Source of the DNA: Verrucomicrobiota bacterium
GTDB taxonomy: Bacteria; Chlamydiota; Chlamydiia; Chlamydiales; SM23-39
Direction: 5' to 3'
Length of the DNA stretch: 44,533 bases
NCBI GenBank assembly: GCA_018968815.1
Contig: JAGWZL010000013.1
Location: 1-44,533, forward strand
Made by a program: the position numbers and the translations under genes. The notes below the pieces were generated by a model that searched no databases, had not been told where the DNA came from, and saw only the letters and a list, made by a program, of their open reading frames with translations. Below are positions 26,961-35,953 of the stretch, one piece after another; positions within the stretch are counted from its first letter, which is position 1; each line of letters starts with the position of its first letter.

Positions 26961-28478
26961 ATGACTGTAAGAGTTCGCATCGCCCCTTCCCCAACAGGAG
27001 ATCCCCATGTTGGAACTGCCTATATCGCCCTATTCAATTTAATCTTTGCAAAACATTTTAAAGGCAAATTCATCCTGCGTATCGAGGATACGGATCAAAA
27101 ACGGAGCAGCCCTGAGTATGAAAAAAACATTTTTGAGGCTTTGCGCTGGTGCGGGATCGATTGGGATGAGGGTCCGGATGTTGGGGGGCCGTTTAGCCCG
27201 TACCGTCAGTCTGAAAGAACGGAAATCTATCGCAAACACGCCTATGCATTGATCGAAAGAGGCCATGCTTACAAATGCTTTGCCACAGCCGAAGAATTGG
27301 CCGAAATGCGGGAAGTAGCCGCCGCGCAAGGAAAACGGATCGGCTATGACCGGCGATATCGCAATTTGACGCCTCAAGAAGTGCGTCAAAGGGAAGAGGC
27401 GGGCCAGCCTTTCGTCATCCGCCTGAAAATCCCCCTCACTGGCGAATGCGTGTTCGAAGATCAAATCAAAGGGCGCATTACAGCTCCTTGGGCCGATATC
27501 GACGATCAAGTGCTGCTGAAGTCGGACGGCTTCCCCACCTACCATCTGGCCAACGTAGTCGACGATCATCTGATGGAAATCACCCATGTGATCCGAGGGG
27601 ACGAATGGATGAGTTCAACGCCTAAACACATCTTTCTATATGAAGCGTTCGGCTGGAAAGCCCCCACCTTTATGCATATGCCTCTTCTGCTCGGTAAAGA
27701 TGGGAAAAAGCTATCGAAAAGAAAAAACCCCACCTCGATTTTTTATTTCCGCGATAGCGGCTATTTGCCAGAAGCTCTGCTCAATTTCTTGACCCTCATG
27801 GGCTATAGCATGCCAGGCGATCAAGAGATCTATTCCTTGGATGAGATCATTCGGGAATTCGATCCAAAACGGATCGGCATCTCGGGCGCCTATTTCGATA
27901 TCCAAAAACTCAATTGGGTCAACCAAAAGCGGATCATCGAAACCATTCCTGAGAGCGGGCTGTGGGAGAGATTGCAGCAGTGGCAATTCAATGAAACGTT
28001 TATGCAGAAATTGATGCCTTTAGTCCACACGCGCATTAAGACGTTTGGCGACTTTATGCAGCTATGCGATTTTTTCTTCATCAATGAATTGAAAATCACC
28101 CCCGAGATGCTCTGCCCCAAAGGAACCGCTCCGGAAACCGTGGCGTGCTTATTGCAAACCCTCATTTGGGGATTGGATGAACTGGAAGATTGGAGCGGCA
28201 AAGGGTTGGAAAAAGCCTCTCATGAAGTGGCGGAAATCTTTGGAGTGCATCACAAAAAAGTTGTGATCCCCATGCTGTTTGCCGCTATCATGGGCAAATT
28301 GCAAGGCCCCCCGCTGTTTGATTCGGTCACTCTTCTCGGCAAAGATCGCACCCGAGTGAGAATCATGACCGCCATCGAAATGCTAGGCGGCCTCTCCGGT
28401 AAGAAAGCCGATCAACTGAAAAAGTGCTGGAATAAGAAAAACTGCAAGGAATTCGTCAATCAGCCGACTCCTCAGTAA
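26961..28478 (+). CDS. gltX: Glutamyl-tRNA synthetase
   Basis: 505 aa class I synthetase. [13 protein letters not shown] near the N-terminus contains the HIGH-type motif, and [10 protein letters not shown] near 248-257 is the KMSKS-type motif. RIEDTDQ is present near 38. AGAGGA eight bases before ATG 26961 sets the start; the open frame begins earlier, inside tsp. The 3' end overlaps a small minus-strand lipoprotein gene by 23 bp. Position next to euo agrees with CT445/CT446. Confidence 0.96.
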   Translation: MTVRVRIAPSPTGDPHVGTAYIALFNLIFAKHFKGKFILRIEDTDQKRSSPEYEKNIFEALRWCGIDWDEGPDVGGPFSPYRQSERTEIYRKHAYALIERGHAYKCFATAEELAEMREVAAAQGKRIGYDRRYRNLTPQEVRQREEAGQPFVIRLKIPLTGECVFEDQIKGRITAPWADIDDQVLLKSDGFPTYHLANVVDDHLMEITHVIRGDEWMSSTPKHIFLYEAFGWKAPTFMHMPLLLGKDGKKLSKRKNPTSIFYFRDSGYLPEALLNFLTLMGYSMPGDQEIYSLDEIIREFDPKRIGISGAYFDIQKLNWVNQKRIIETIPESGLWERLQQWQFNETFMQKLMPLVHTRIKTFGDFMQLCDFFFINELKITPEMLCPKGTAPETVACLLQTLIWGLDELEDWSGKGLEKASHEVAEIFGVHHKKVVIPMLFAAIMGKLQGPPLFDSVTLLGKDRTRVRIMTAIEMLGGLSGKKADQLKKCWNKKNCKEFVNQPTPQ

Positions 28479-28596
28479 GGATCTCAGGTTCTGCAGGCAT
28501 TGACTTGGAGATCACATATGTGGGACGATGGGAAAAATTGCCGTTATGATTACAGGAAGCAAACAAAAACAAAACAAATAACAGGTAAATGCGCAT
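28456..28596 (-). CDS. 46-aa putative lipoprotein (OmcA-like position)
   Basis: A short gene: ATG at 28596, TGA at 28456-28458. The product begins [19 protein letters not shown], a charged N-terminus, hydrophobic core and lipobox-like FASC, with the lipidated residue at Cys15. The mature peptide would be ~32 residues, ending in an acidic tail. AAGG lies about ten bases upstream. In C. trachomatis the lipoprotein gene omcA (CT444) lies next to gltX. Mature OmcA is cysteine-rich, while this peptide has no further Cys, so homology is uncertain; the position and lipoprotein nature are shared. Confidence 0.6.
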   Translation of the reverse strand: MRIYLLFVLFLFASCNHNGNFSHRPTYVISKSMPAEPEILTEESAD

Positions 28597-28649
28597 TGAG
28601 AAAACCTTTTTCCTCAATGTAACTATTTTTCCTTCAACTGTCTAGAGAA

Positions 28650-29696
28650 ATGTATTCACGAATCCATCCCTACATCTCCCGCATCAAAGAGAGAAGTTTA
28701 CTCACCGGACCCGGGTCGAGTAAGAAGACCTATCACATCGTTTTGGATCTGGAAGAGGCGTTGCCGTTTAAAGTGGGCGATAGCATTGGGGTGATTCCCA
28801 GTAATGATGCGGCCGTGGTCGATCGGATCCTCCAGCTGATGGGAGTGGGCAGTCAAGAGGAGATCGAGGATCCAAAAACGGGTCAAACCGTTCTTTTTCG
28901 GGACTTTCTCTTACATAGAGCCAATATCAGCAAGGTCTCTTTCCACAAACTGTTTCCAGTAGAAAAGACAGCGCTGCCGCTGCTTGAACTGCTGCAGCAT
29001 CATAAGCCGGGACCGCGCGAGCTGAGCCGAGTGCTTCTGCCTCTTTTGCCGAGATTTTATTCCATTGCCTCTTCAACCCGGGTGTTTCCAAATGAGGTTC
29101 ATCTCACGGTGAGTTTTGTCCATTTTGAACTGAATGGGCAAACCTATTTTGGGGTAGGGAGCTATTTTCTCTGCGTGCAAGCAGAGATCGAATCCACCCC
29201 CATTCCGATCTACGTACAACCCTCAAACCACTTCACATTGCCTGAGGACCCCAATCGCTCGATCATTATGATTGGGCCAGGCACTGGCGTCGCCCCCTTC
29301 CGGGCGTTCATGCAAGAGCGCATGGCAGGACAAGCGGAAGGGCGCAACTGGCTCTTTTTTGGGGAGCGGAATCGAGAGACAGATTTTTACTACGGCGATT
29401 ACTGGCTCGAATTGGAAAAACAGGGCAGACTACGCTTAAGCACCGCTTTTTCTCGCGATCAGGCGCATAAAATCTATGTGCAGCACAAAATGCTCGAAGA
29501 AAAAAAGAGTCTTTGGGAATGGATCGAAGAGGGGGCCATTCTCTATGTTTGCGGAGATGCGGAAGAGATGGCGAAAGATGTGGATGCCGCTCTTCAGCAA
29601 ATCGCGCAAGAAGAGGGCGGCATGAGCGAAGAAGAGGCGCGCAAATTTCTCAAGACATTGCGCCACGAACGTCGCTACGTGTGCGATGTCTATTGA
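28650..29696 (+). CDS. CysJ-like NADPH flavoprotein reductase (FAD/NADPH module only)
   Basis: 348 aa. It matches the reductase half of sulfite reductase alpha subunit/cytochrome P450 reductase. The FAD-binding segment is RFYSIASS near 135-142 and the NADP site is GPGTGVAPFRAF near 209-220. LFFGERNRETDFYY, the YVCGDAEEMAKDV segment and the C-terminal RYVCDVY are typical. The FMN (flavodoxin) domain is missing, as I recall for the chlamydial protein CT435. No sulfite reductase beta subunit is in the window, so the electron acceptor is unknown. It converges with ispF (7-bp overlap), a pair also found as CT435/CT434. Confidence 0.85.
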   Translation: MYSRIHPYISRIKERSLLTGPGSSKKTYHIVLDLEEALPFKVGDSIGVIPSNDAAVVDRILQLMGVGSQEEIEDPKTGQTVLFRDFLLHRANISKVSFHKLFPVEKTALPLLELLQHHKPGPRELSRVLLPLLPRFYSIASSTRVFPNEVHLTVSFVHFELNGQTYFGVGSYFLCVQAEIESTPIPIYVQPSNHFTLPEDPNRSIIMIGPGTGVAPFRAFMQERMAGQAEGRNWLFFGERNRETDFYYGDYWLELEKQGRLRLSTAFSRDQAHKIYVQHKMLEEKKSLWEWIEEGAILYVCGDAEEMAKDVDAALQQIAQEEGGMSEEEARKFLKTLRHERRYVCDVY

Positions 29697-30184
29697 ACGG
29701 TCGTGAGAATACACAAACACTGCAGCCCATCGCCGCAGCCAAAATCGGTGAGCCCTGCGCCCGATGTCGCGGTGATCCCAATCGCGCTCTCGGGGATGTG
29801 CATGGCAGCCGCGATCTGCCTTCTCATTTCGGGGATTTTTTCCTCAAAATAGGGCCGCTTGCCTTCAATGGTTAGGGCGACATGGACGATCGTTTGCTTG
29901 CCCAATGTGGCGAGCGCTTTGGCTAAGTACACCCCGCTATCGGTAATCCCATCTTTACGGCACAGTTCTCTCGCAATGCCCCCCAAGATGGGAGCGCCGC
30001 TCAAAGAGGTGATGGCATTGCAGATCGCGTGATACACGATATCGCCGTCTGACTCCGAGTCTAACCCAGGGACGTCATCAAAAATCACTCCAGCGATGAT
30101 GCATGGTTTGGAGGAATCTGCAGGCAAAAACCGGTGGCTGTCTTGACCCATCCCTGTTCGGAAAATAGGGTGCTCTGTCTTCAT
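29690..30184 (-). CDS. ispF: 2-C-methyl-D-erythritol 2,4-cyclodiphosphate synthase (divergent)
   Basis: 164 aa. MEP-pathway enzyme giving isoprenoid precursors for UppS. MGQDSHRF holds the Asp-x-His metal ligands, SDGDIVYHAICNAI the third His, and TSGAGLTDFGCGDGLQC corresponds to the C-terminal TTNExLGfxGRxEGI motif. The usual GDIGxxFP segment is replaced by GAPILGGIA, so this is a divergent IspF; the chlamydial form may share this change. Activity is likely but not certain. Confidence 0.85.
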   Translation of the reverse strand: MKTEHPIFRTGMGQDSHRFLPADSSKPCIIAGVIFDDVPGLDSESDGDIVYHAICNAITSLSGAPILGGIARELCRKDGITDSGVYLAKALATLGKQTIVHVALTIEGKRPYFEEKIPEMRRQIAAAMHIPESAIGITATSGAGLTDFGCGDGLQCLCILTTVQ

Positions 30185-30238
30185 AAGAGACTCACTATAG
30201 CATACTGGTAGATAAATGTCGCGGCCCCCCTTCTCAAA

Positions 30239-30255
30239 TGTAAAGCAGCTTTACA
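30239..30255. other. 17-bp palindrome TGTAAAGCAGCTTTACA, copy 2 (ispF-murA intergenic)
   Basis: It lies 55 bp upstream of the ispF start and 60 bp upstream of murA, in the divergent promoter region, so an operator role is possible here. The central base is A where the other two copies have C. Confidence 0.75.
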
Positions 30256-30314
30256 TGTGTCAAAAAATATGATTAAATTCCGGCTTCTGGTTAAGATATG
30301 TGTGAGGTTGAAAA

Positions 30315-31688
30315 ATGGATGTATTGAAAATCAAGGGTGGCAAACCGTTGTCTGGACAGATTCGCGCGAGCGGGGCGAAAAATGCGATGACAAAGCTGCT
30401 GGTTGCATCGCTTCTGTCGGATAAAAAGTGCACATTTTTCAACGTTCCGAATATCGGCGATGTCGAGATCACCGTCAATCTTTGTAAAGAGATTGGCTCG
30501 GAGATCAAGTGGGACAAAAAAGAAAAAATCCTCGAAATTTACACACCCGAACTCAAAACTTCTTATGTGCCTCAAAAATATTCGGGATCGAATCGAATTC
30601 CGATTTTGATGATTGGCGCGCTTTTGGGCAGAACCGATGAAGACATCATTGTGCCCACGATTGGCGGCGATCTGATCGGATCCAGACCTGTTGATTTGCA
30701 TATCCACGCCCTGCATAAATTAGGCGCGCGCATTGAATACCGAGAAATGAAAAAAGAGGGAGCCTATTTTGCGCAGGCGCATCAAGGTTTGAAGGGGACG
30801 ATTATTTCTCTGCATTATCCATCCGTGGGGGCCACTGAAAACACCATACTCGCAGCCGTGAGAGCCAAAGGGACCACCCTCATTAAAAACGCGGCGATTG
30901 AGCCAGAGATCATCGATCTGATCCTGTTTCTGCAAAAATTGGGCGCCAAAATCATGATTGACGTGGACCGAACCATCTGTATCCAACAGGCGAGTCAATT
31001 GAACGAAGTAGAGCATACCGTTTTACCCGATCGGAACGAGGTGGCCTCTTATGCCATGGCTGCGATCAGCACCAAAGGCAAAGTATGGATCGAAGGGGCG
31101 GAACATCACAACATGATTGCCTTCCTCAATAAGTTGAGAGACATTGGCGGCGGCTTCCAAGTGAGAAAAAATGGCATCGAGTTTTTCTATGAAAAGAGCT
31201 TACGCGGCGGCGTTCATTTGGAAACCGATGTCCATCCAGGGTTTATGACCGATTGGCAGCAACCGTTTGTCGTTCTCATGACACAAGCGGTGGGCGCCTC
31301 CGTCATCCATGAAACTGTGTATGAAAACCGTTTTGGCTATACACATACTCTCAAAGCCATGGGCGCTGACATCGAATTATTCACGCAATGTTTGGGAGGG
31401 AAAACTTGCCGTTTTGCCTCGAGCGATCACCACCACAGCATTGTCGTCAAAGGCCCCACGCCTTTAAAGGCGACCGACATCACCATTCCCGACTTAAGAG
31501 CCGGGTTCGCCTATGTGATGGCCGCCCTGATTGCAAACGAGACAAGCACGATTTCCAACGTCGACTTCGTCGATCGGGGGTATGAAGAACTCGTCGCCAA
31601 GCTCTCCTCCTTAGGAGCCGATATCACCCGGGTGACAGCCCCCAAAAAGGGGGAGCCCAAGACCGTCTTGCAGAACACGTCTGTCTGA
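30315..31688 (+). CDS. murA: UDP-N-acetylglucosamine 1-carboxyvinyltransferase
   Basis: 457 aa. First committed step of peptidoglycan precursor synthesis. GGKPLSGQIRASGAKNA opens the protein as in all MurA. The catalytic loop reads GGDLIGSRPVDLH: residue 119 is Asp where most bacteria have Cys (E. coli Cys115). This exchange is known from Chlamydia and mycobacteria and makes the enzyme insensitive to fosfomycin. It is longer than usual (~420-445) by a short C-terminal tail. GAGG precedes the ATG by 7 bases. It corresponds to CT455, with argS (CT454) nearby. Confidence 0.95.
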   Translation: MDVLKIKGGKPLSGQIRASGAKNAMTKLLVASLLSDKKCTFFNVPNIGDVEITVNLCKEIGSEIKWDKKEKILEIYTPELKTSYVPQKYSGSNRIPILMIGALLGRTDEDIIVPTIGGDLIGSRPVDLHIHALHKLGARIEYREMKKEGAYFAQAHQGLKGTIISLHYPSVGATENTILAAVRAKGTTLIKNAAIEPEIIDLILFLQKLGAKIMIDVDRTICIQQASQLNEVEHTVLPDRNEVASYAMAAISTKGKVWIEGAEHHNMIAFLNKLRDIGGGFQVRKNGIEFFYEKSLRGGVHLETDVHPGFMTDWQQPFVVLMTQAVGASVIHETVYENRFGYTHTLKAMGADIELFTQCLGGKTCRFASSDHHHSIVVKGPTPLKATDITIPDLRAGFAYVMAALIANETSTISNVDFVDRGYEELVAKLSSLGADITRVTAPKKGEPKTVLQNTSV

Positions 31689-31726
31689 TTGACAATGGGT
31701 AGAGAGGCGATTACACTGATACGCCT

Positions 31727-32692
31727 ATGATTCCCCTCTGGCGGCAGATCCAAAAAAATAATTTTACGAAGCTGGGCCCGTTGCTCGACTTTTTAGAAAT
31801 GGTTCCAGAAAAACGGAGCCAGGTGCTCGCTCACCCCACCTTTGTGCTGAATGTGCCCTTTCGCTTGGCCGCGAAAATGGAAAAAAATTCTTTGCAGGAT
31901 CCGCTTTTTAAACAGTTTGTACCCCTGAAAGAGGAACTGGACACTTCGTTTGGCTCGACGGAACCGCTCCAAGACCAAACCTTTCGCAGATCGAAAAAGC
32001 TGCTCCAAAAATATCGGGGCAGAGCCTTGTTTGTGACAACTGGCGCCTGTGCCATGAATTGCCGCTTCTGTTTTCGGCAAAACTTCCCCTATGAAACCGA
32101 GGAAAAGGGCTTCCAACAGGAATTGGCTGTATTGGCGCTCGACGCCAGCATTTCAGAAGTGATCCTCAGCGGGGGCGACCCTCTGTCTTTGAGCGATCGG
32201 GAGCTCGCCTCACTGTTCCAAGAACTCGACAAGATCCCCCACATCCGCCGGATCCGCTTCCACACCCGCTTTCCGATCGGCATCCCAGAGAGGATCGATG
32301 CCGCCTTTCTAGAGATTTTGCAAAACTGTTCCAAACAAATCGTCTTTATCCTCCACTGCAACCACCCTAAAGAACTCGACGAAGAGATCCTGGCGAACCT
32401 GAAAAAGATCCAAAAATTGGGGATTCCTCTTCTCAATCAGTCGGTCTTACTCAAAGGGGTCAATGACGAGGAAGGGGTGCTCTTAACCCTCTCAGAAACC
32501 CTCGTGAATGCAGGGATACTGCCCTACTATCTGCACCTGCACGATCCTGTCCAAAGAACAGGCCACTTCGATGTGCCCGAAGAACGGGGGCAAGAACTGG
32601 TCCGCTTCCTCCAGGAGAACCTATCCGGATATGGGGTCCCCCACCTCGTCCGCGAAGAACCCGGGAAGCCCAGCAAAACATTTAAGGGATAA
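31727..32692 (+). CDS. epmB: EF-P beta-lysylation protein, lysine 2,3-aminomutase-like radical SAM
   Basis: 321 aa. Converts alpha-lysine to beta-lysine for EpmA to attach to elongation factor P. The radical-SAM cluster motif is CAMNCRFC (Cys108, Cys112, Cys115), followed by RQNFPY. SGGDPLSLSD, the RIRFHTRFPIGIPERI segment and LLNQSVLLKGVND are typical of the KamA/EpmB family. Its short length and lack of the C-terminal zinc-ligand region favour EpmB over a metabolic KamA. It follows murA by 38 bp in the same direction. epmA and efp are not in the window. Confidence 0.88.
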   Translation: MIPLWRQIQKNNFTKLGPLLDFLEMVPEKRSQVLAHPTFVLNVPFRLAAKMEKNSLQDPLFKQFVPLKEELDTSFGSTEPLQDQTFRRSKKLLQKYRGRALFVTTGACAMNCRFCFRQNFPYETEEKGFQQELAVLALDASISEVILSGGDPLSLSDRELASLFQELDKIPHIRRIRFHTRFPIGIPERIDAAFLEILQNCSKQIVFILHCNHPKELDEEILANLKKIQKLGIPLLNQSVLLKGVNDEEGVLLTLSETLVNAGILPYYLHLHDPVQRTGHFDVPEERGQELVRFLQENLSGYGVPHLVREEPGKPSKTFKG

Positions 32693-32776
32693 GGACATAA
32701 CTCACTGTCAATAAAACATTAGTAAATATAAGAAAAAATACATTTATATAAACTGATGTTTTTGCTATAATTGTTG

Positions 32777-32861
32777 GCAGTTAACGGTTCATTTCTGTTA
32801 ACTTTCCATAATTATCCTAAATCACCTTTTTGGCGCCTCTTACCCGAGGCGCTTTTTTTTT
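32777..32861 (+). ncRNA. Candidate small RNA between epmB and argS
   Basis: An extended -10 box (TGCTATAAT, 32763-32771) would start transcription near 32777. The ~85-nt product has a 5' hairpin AGTTAAC/GTTAACT (32779-32803, 11-nt loop), an unpaired AT-rich middle, and a strong terminator (32833-32861). No good -35 is seen, which extended -10 promoters can tolerate. There is no open frame with a ribosome site inside. It lies between convergent genes, so the terminator also serves epmB. An alternative is that the -10 is chance and this is only the epmB 3' UTR. Confidence 0.5.
32833..32861 (+). terminator. Strong intrinsic terminator
   Basis: GCGCCTC (32833-32839), loop TTACCC, GAGGCGC (32846-32852), then nine T. 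Plus strand only; argS on the other strand gets no T-run from it. Confidence 0.92.
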
Positions 32862-32869
32862 AGAGTTTC

Positions 32870-34615
32870 TTATAAGCGATTGACGGTTTCGATGCCGAGG
32901 ATTTCGAGGCCCTGCTTGAGGACTTTGGCGGTGAGTTCGCATAAGACGAGCCGGCTTCCCTCTTCGGGGACCCCCTCCACTCTGCAATCGCGGAAGAAGG
33001 CATTGAATTTCTCAGCGAGCTCATAGAGGTAGTCAGTGAGGCGGTTGGGAAGAAGATCGCGAGCCATGATCTCGATGATTTCGCCAAATCGGACAAGGTG
33101 CACTCCCAGCGCCATCTCCGTGGGGTGGTTCAGCGCGATTTGATGCGTTTTGAGCACCTCTTCCATATTGGCGCCTGTCTTTCTCTTGATGCCATTGATG
33201 CGCACGTATGCATAGAGAAGAAAGACAGCCGTGTTGCCCTCAAAACGGAGCATCCGGTCATAACTGAATGTGTAATCTTTGGTGCGCAAAGAAGAGAGAT
33301 CGGCGTACTTGACCGCGCTCACCCCAAGAACGCGCGCGAGATGATCGATCTCTTTCGGATCGGCATCGGGATGTCTCTCTTGCAAGATGGCGCGCGCTTT
33401 ATCGATGGCGCCAAACAGCAGATCGATCAGTTTTTCTGTGTCGCCAGAACGGGTCTTGAATTTCTTCCCATCCGATCCAAGGACAAGGCCAAAGCCCACA
33501 TGATCGACTTTGACTTTGGCAGGATCGAGCCATCCCGCTTTTTCCGCTACAGCAAAAACCATCTGAAAATGCAACGATTGCCCCTGATCGGTCACATAAA
33601 TAATCCGGTCGGCCTTCTCAATGAAAATACGATGCCGGATGGCCGCTAAATCGGTGGTGTCGTAGTTGTAGCCCCCATCCGACTTTTGCACAATCACCGG
33701 CAAAGGCTCCCCTTCCCGCCCTTTAAAACCGTCCAAATAGACACATTTTGCCCCATCAGAAAGGGTGATCAGTTTCTTCCGGTCAAGCTCATCTATCACC
33801 TCTTTTAAAAAGGGATTGTAAAAAGATTCGCCGCGCTCCGTGAGACGCACATCCATCAGATCGTAAATCTCTTGAAATCCCGTGCGCGATACATCGCACA
33901 TCAGTCTCCAGGCAAAGAGCGCATGTTTGTCCCCCGCTTGCAAAAGGACCACTTCGTGCTGAGAGCGCTTTTTAAACGCAGGATCTTCATCAAATTGCTT
34001 CTTGGCCGCCTTGTACCACTGCATCAGCAGTTCGAGCGTCATCTTCTCTTCCCCTGTCAGAAGAGCGGGATGGTTCTCTTTCAAATAAGCGATGAGCATC
34101 CCAAATTGCGTGCCCCAATCGCCCAAATGGTTGAGCCGCAAAACATCTTGATCCAAGAACTCAAAAAGCCGCGCTAAACAATCGCCAATAATCGTCGAGC
34201 GAACATGCCCCACATGCAATTCCTTCGCAATGTTCGGAGAGGAAAATTCGACGATGACCCTCTGTCTTTTGGCAGGAGGCACCGCCCCCAAATACCGGCT
34301 CTTCAAATGCGCATTGAGCGCCGCTGATAAATAGGCCGGAGAGAGCGTGAAATTGATGAACCCAGGCCCCGCAATCTCCACCCGCGCACAATCACGCGCA
34401 TCAAAATGCTCTATAATTTTCTCTGCGACTGAACGGGGATTTTGCTTCAATACTTTGGAAAGAGCCAGAGCGCTATTGCATTGATAATGGCCAAAACCCT
34501 CTTGCATACAGGGCGCCATATCGGCCATTCTTTCTTCTTTGGAAAGAACATCTCCAAAAGCCCTATCGATTGCGTTACTGACTTTCTTTCGAAAGTCAGT
34601 CAGAACGGTTTCCAT
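32870..34615 (-). CDS. argS: Arginyl-tRNA synthetase
   Basis: 581 aa class I synthetase with the N-terminal Add1 domain. SSPNIAKELHVGHVRST near 122-138 carries the HIGH-type motif (HVGH). SDGKKFKTRSGDT near 380 stands in the KMSKS position, the degenerate form common in ArgRS. A DALR anticodon-binding domain (FEGNTAVFLLYAYVRI onward) ends the protein. It starts 3 bp after the leucine dehydrogenase stop, so the two form an operon. Confidence 0.96.
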   Translation of the reverse strand: METVLTDFRKKVSNAIDRAFGDVLSKEERMADMAPCMQEGFGHYQCNSALALSKVLKQNPRSVAEKIIEHFDARDCARVEIAGPGFINFTLSPAYLSAALNAHLKSRYLGAVPPAKRQRVIVEFSSPNIAKELHVGHVRSTIIGDCLARLFEFLDQDVLRLNHLGDWGTQFGMLIAYLKENHPALLTGEEKMTLELLMQWYKAAKKQFDEDPAFKKRSQHEVVLLQAGDKHALFAWRLMCDVSRTGFQEIYDLMDVRLTERGESFYNPFLKEVIDELDRKKLITLSDGAKCVYLDGFKGREGEPLPVIVQKSDGGYNYDTTDLAAIRHRIFIEKADRIIYVTDQGQSLHFQMVFAVAEKAGWLDPAKVKVDHVGFGLVLGSDGKKFKTRSGDTEKLIDLLFGAIDKARAILQERHPDADPKEIDHLARVLGVSAVKYADLSSLRTKDYTFSYDRMLRFEGNTAVFLLYAYVRINGIKRKTGANMEEVLKTHQIALNHPTEMALGVHLVRFGEIIEIMARDLLPNRLTDYLYELAEKFNAFFRDCRVEGVPEEGSRLVLCELTAKVLKQGLEILGIETVNRL

Positions 34616-34618
34616 GAT

Positions 34619-35785
34619 CTATTCTGCACTATGATGAAAGGTTGGAGGAATCACTCTTTTGCCAATCGCATACTTAATCCGATAGTCAGCCAAAGACAGA
34701 GCCGCTTGCTGCGTCGATTCATGATTCTTGTCAGCCATGTCGTAAATCGCAAGCAATGTATCATAAATGTGATGCGCTTTATAACGGGCGATTCTCGGAT
34801 TATACCCCTCATCCTCGATTTCGATAGCCACATTCATCAAACCACCCGCATTGATCACAAAATCGGGCGCATACAGAATGCCTCGCGCCTTCAACTCATT
34901 GGCATGGTGATCCTGGGCGAGCTGATTATTTGCGCAGCCTGCGATCGCTTTACACCGAAATTCAGGAAGAGTCTGATCGTTAATGATGCCTCCTGTAGCA
35001 CAAGGAGCGAACACATCGCATTCGACTTTCCAAATCTCATCTGGAGCCACCATCTTCGCCCGATACTTCTTCGCACAGGCGCTCAATCTCTCCGCATCGA
35101 TGTCGGTCAGGATCAAATCAGCGCCCGCCCAAAAGAGATGATCGATTAAAATCTTGCCCACATTGCCCAACCCTTGGACCGCAACCTTCTTACCTTCAAG
35201 GGAATCACTCATGTAAAGCCGCTTTACAATGGATTGGATGCCGCGGAAAACTCCCCAGGCGGTAAAAAATCCTGGATCTCCGCTACTATTGTGATGAGGC
35301 AACCCGACGACGTATTGGGTCATTTTCCGAATGATTTTCACATCCTCTGTCGTACATCCCATATCTTCTGCACAGATGTAGAGTCCGCCCAATTTTTCAA
35401 CAGCTGCGCCGAACGCCATAAGCAGTTCTGGAGTTTTTTCCGTTTTTGGGTCCGCCATGATGACGCTCTTCCCTCCACCCAGTCCTAATTCCGCAATCGC
35501 CGCTTTATAGGTCATCCCTTTGGCCAGGCGTAAGGCATCTTCAAGCGCTGCATCGAAGTTGGGGTAGGACCGAATACGCGTTCCGCCCAATGCAGGCCCG
35601 AGCAGAGTGTTGTGGATGGCGATGATCGCCGTAAGCCCCACTTTTTTGTCGGTGACTTTGAGCACTTTTTCATATCCTTTGATATGGAGCTTTTCAAATT
35701 GCAGCGATTTTTGAGCTTCATGCAATAAAGCTGCTAATTGCTTCTTCGGATCTTGAACCTTTTTTTCCAAAAGTTGACTACTCAT
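34619..35785 (-). CDS. ldh: Leucine dehydrogenase (Glu/Leu/Phe/Val family)
   Basis: 388 aa from ATG 35785; an in-frame GTG at 35803 would add six residues. NAD-dependent oxidative deamination of branched-chain amino acids. GPALGGTRIRSY, the catalytic-lysine segment (AKGMTYKAAIAELGLGGGKSVI) and the dinucleotide fold VAVQGLGNVG near 209-218 are clear. It is longer than the typical ~365 residues by an N-terminal extension of ~30. Chlamydia has a homologue (CT773). It is cotranscribed with argS. It contains the third copy of the 17-bp palindrome. Confidence 0.93.
   Translation of the reverse strand: MSSQLLEKKVQDPKKQLAALLHEAQKSLQFEKLHIKGYEKVLKVTDKKVGLTAIIAIHNTLLGPALGGTRIRSYPNFDAALEDALRLAKGMTYKAAIAELGLGGGKSVIMADPKTEKTPELLMAFGAAVEKLGGLYICAEDMGCTTEDVKIIRKMTQYVVGLPHHNSSGDPGFFTAWGVFRGIQSIVKRLYMSDSLEGKKVAVQGLGNVGKILIDHLFWAGADLILTDIDAERLSACAKKYRAKMVAPDEIWKVECDVFAPCATGGIINDQTLPEFRCKAIAGCANNQLAQDHHANELKARGILYAPDFVINAGGLMNVAIEIEDEGYNPRIARYKAHHIYDTLLAIYDMADKNHESTQQAALSLADYRIKYAIGKRVIPPTFHHSAE
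35212..35228. other. 17-bp palindrome TGTAAAGCCGCTTTACA, copy 3 (in ldh)
   Basis: Identical to the copy in purA. On the coding strand it gives VKRLYM, near the purA peptide VKRLYI although the proteins are unrelated. This suggests that the DNA word, not the peptide, is the conserved item. Confidence 0.75.
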
Positions 35786-35953
35786 AAATAATGCCGACCC
35801 CACTTAGGCTTGATTGGTAGCAATATACCATGGCTGTTTCACAAAAAGCAAGCGACTCAATAAAATCTTTACTTGGCAGGAACCTGTCTCAAGCTCCTTG
35901 ATGATAAAGCTCCATTATTGTATGGTTGTATTCCAAGATTTTTTGAGGATCAC

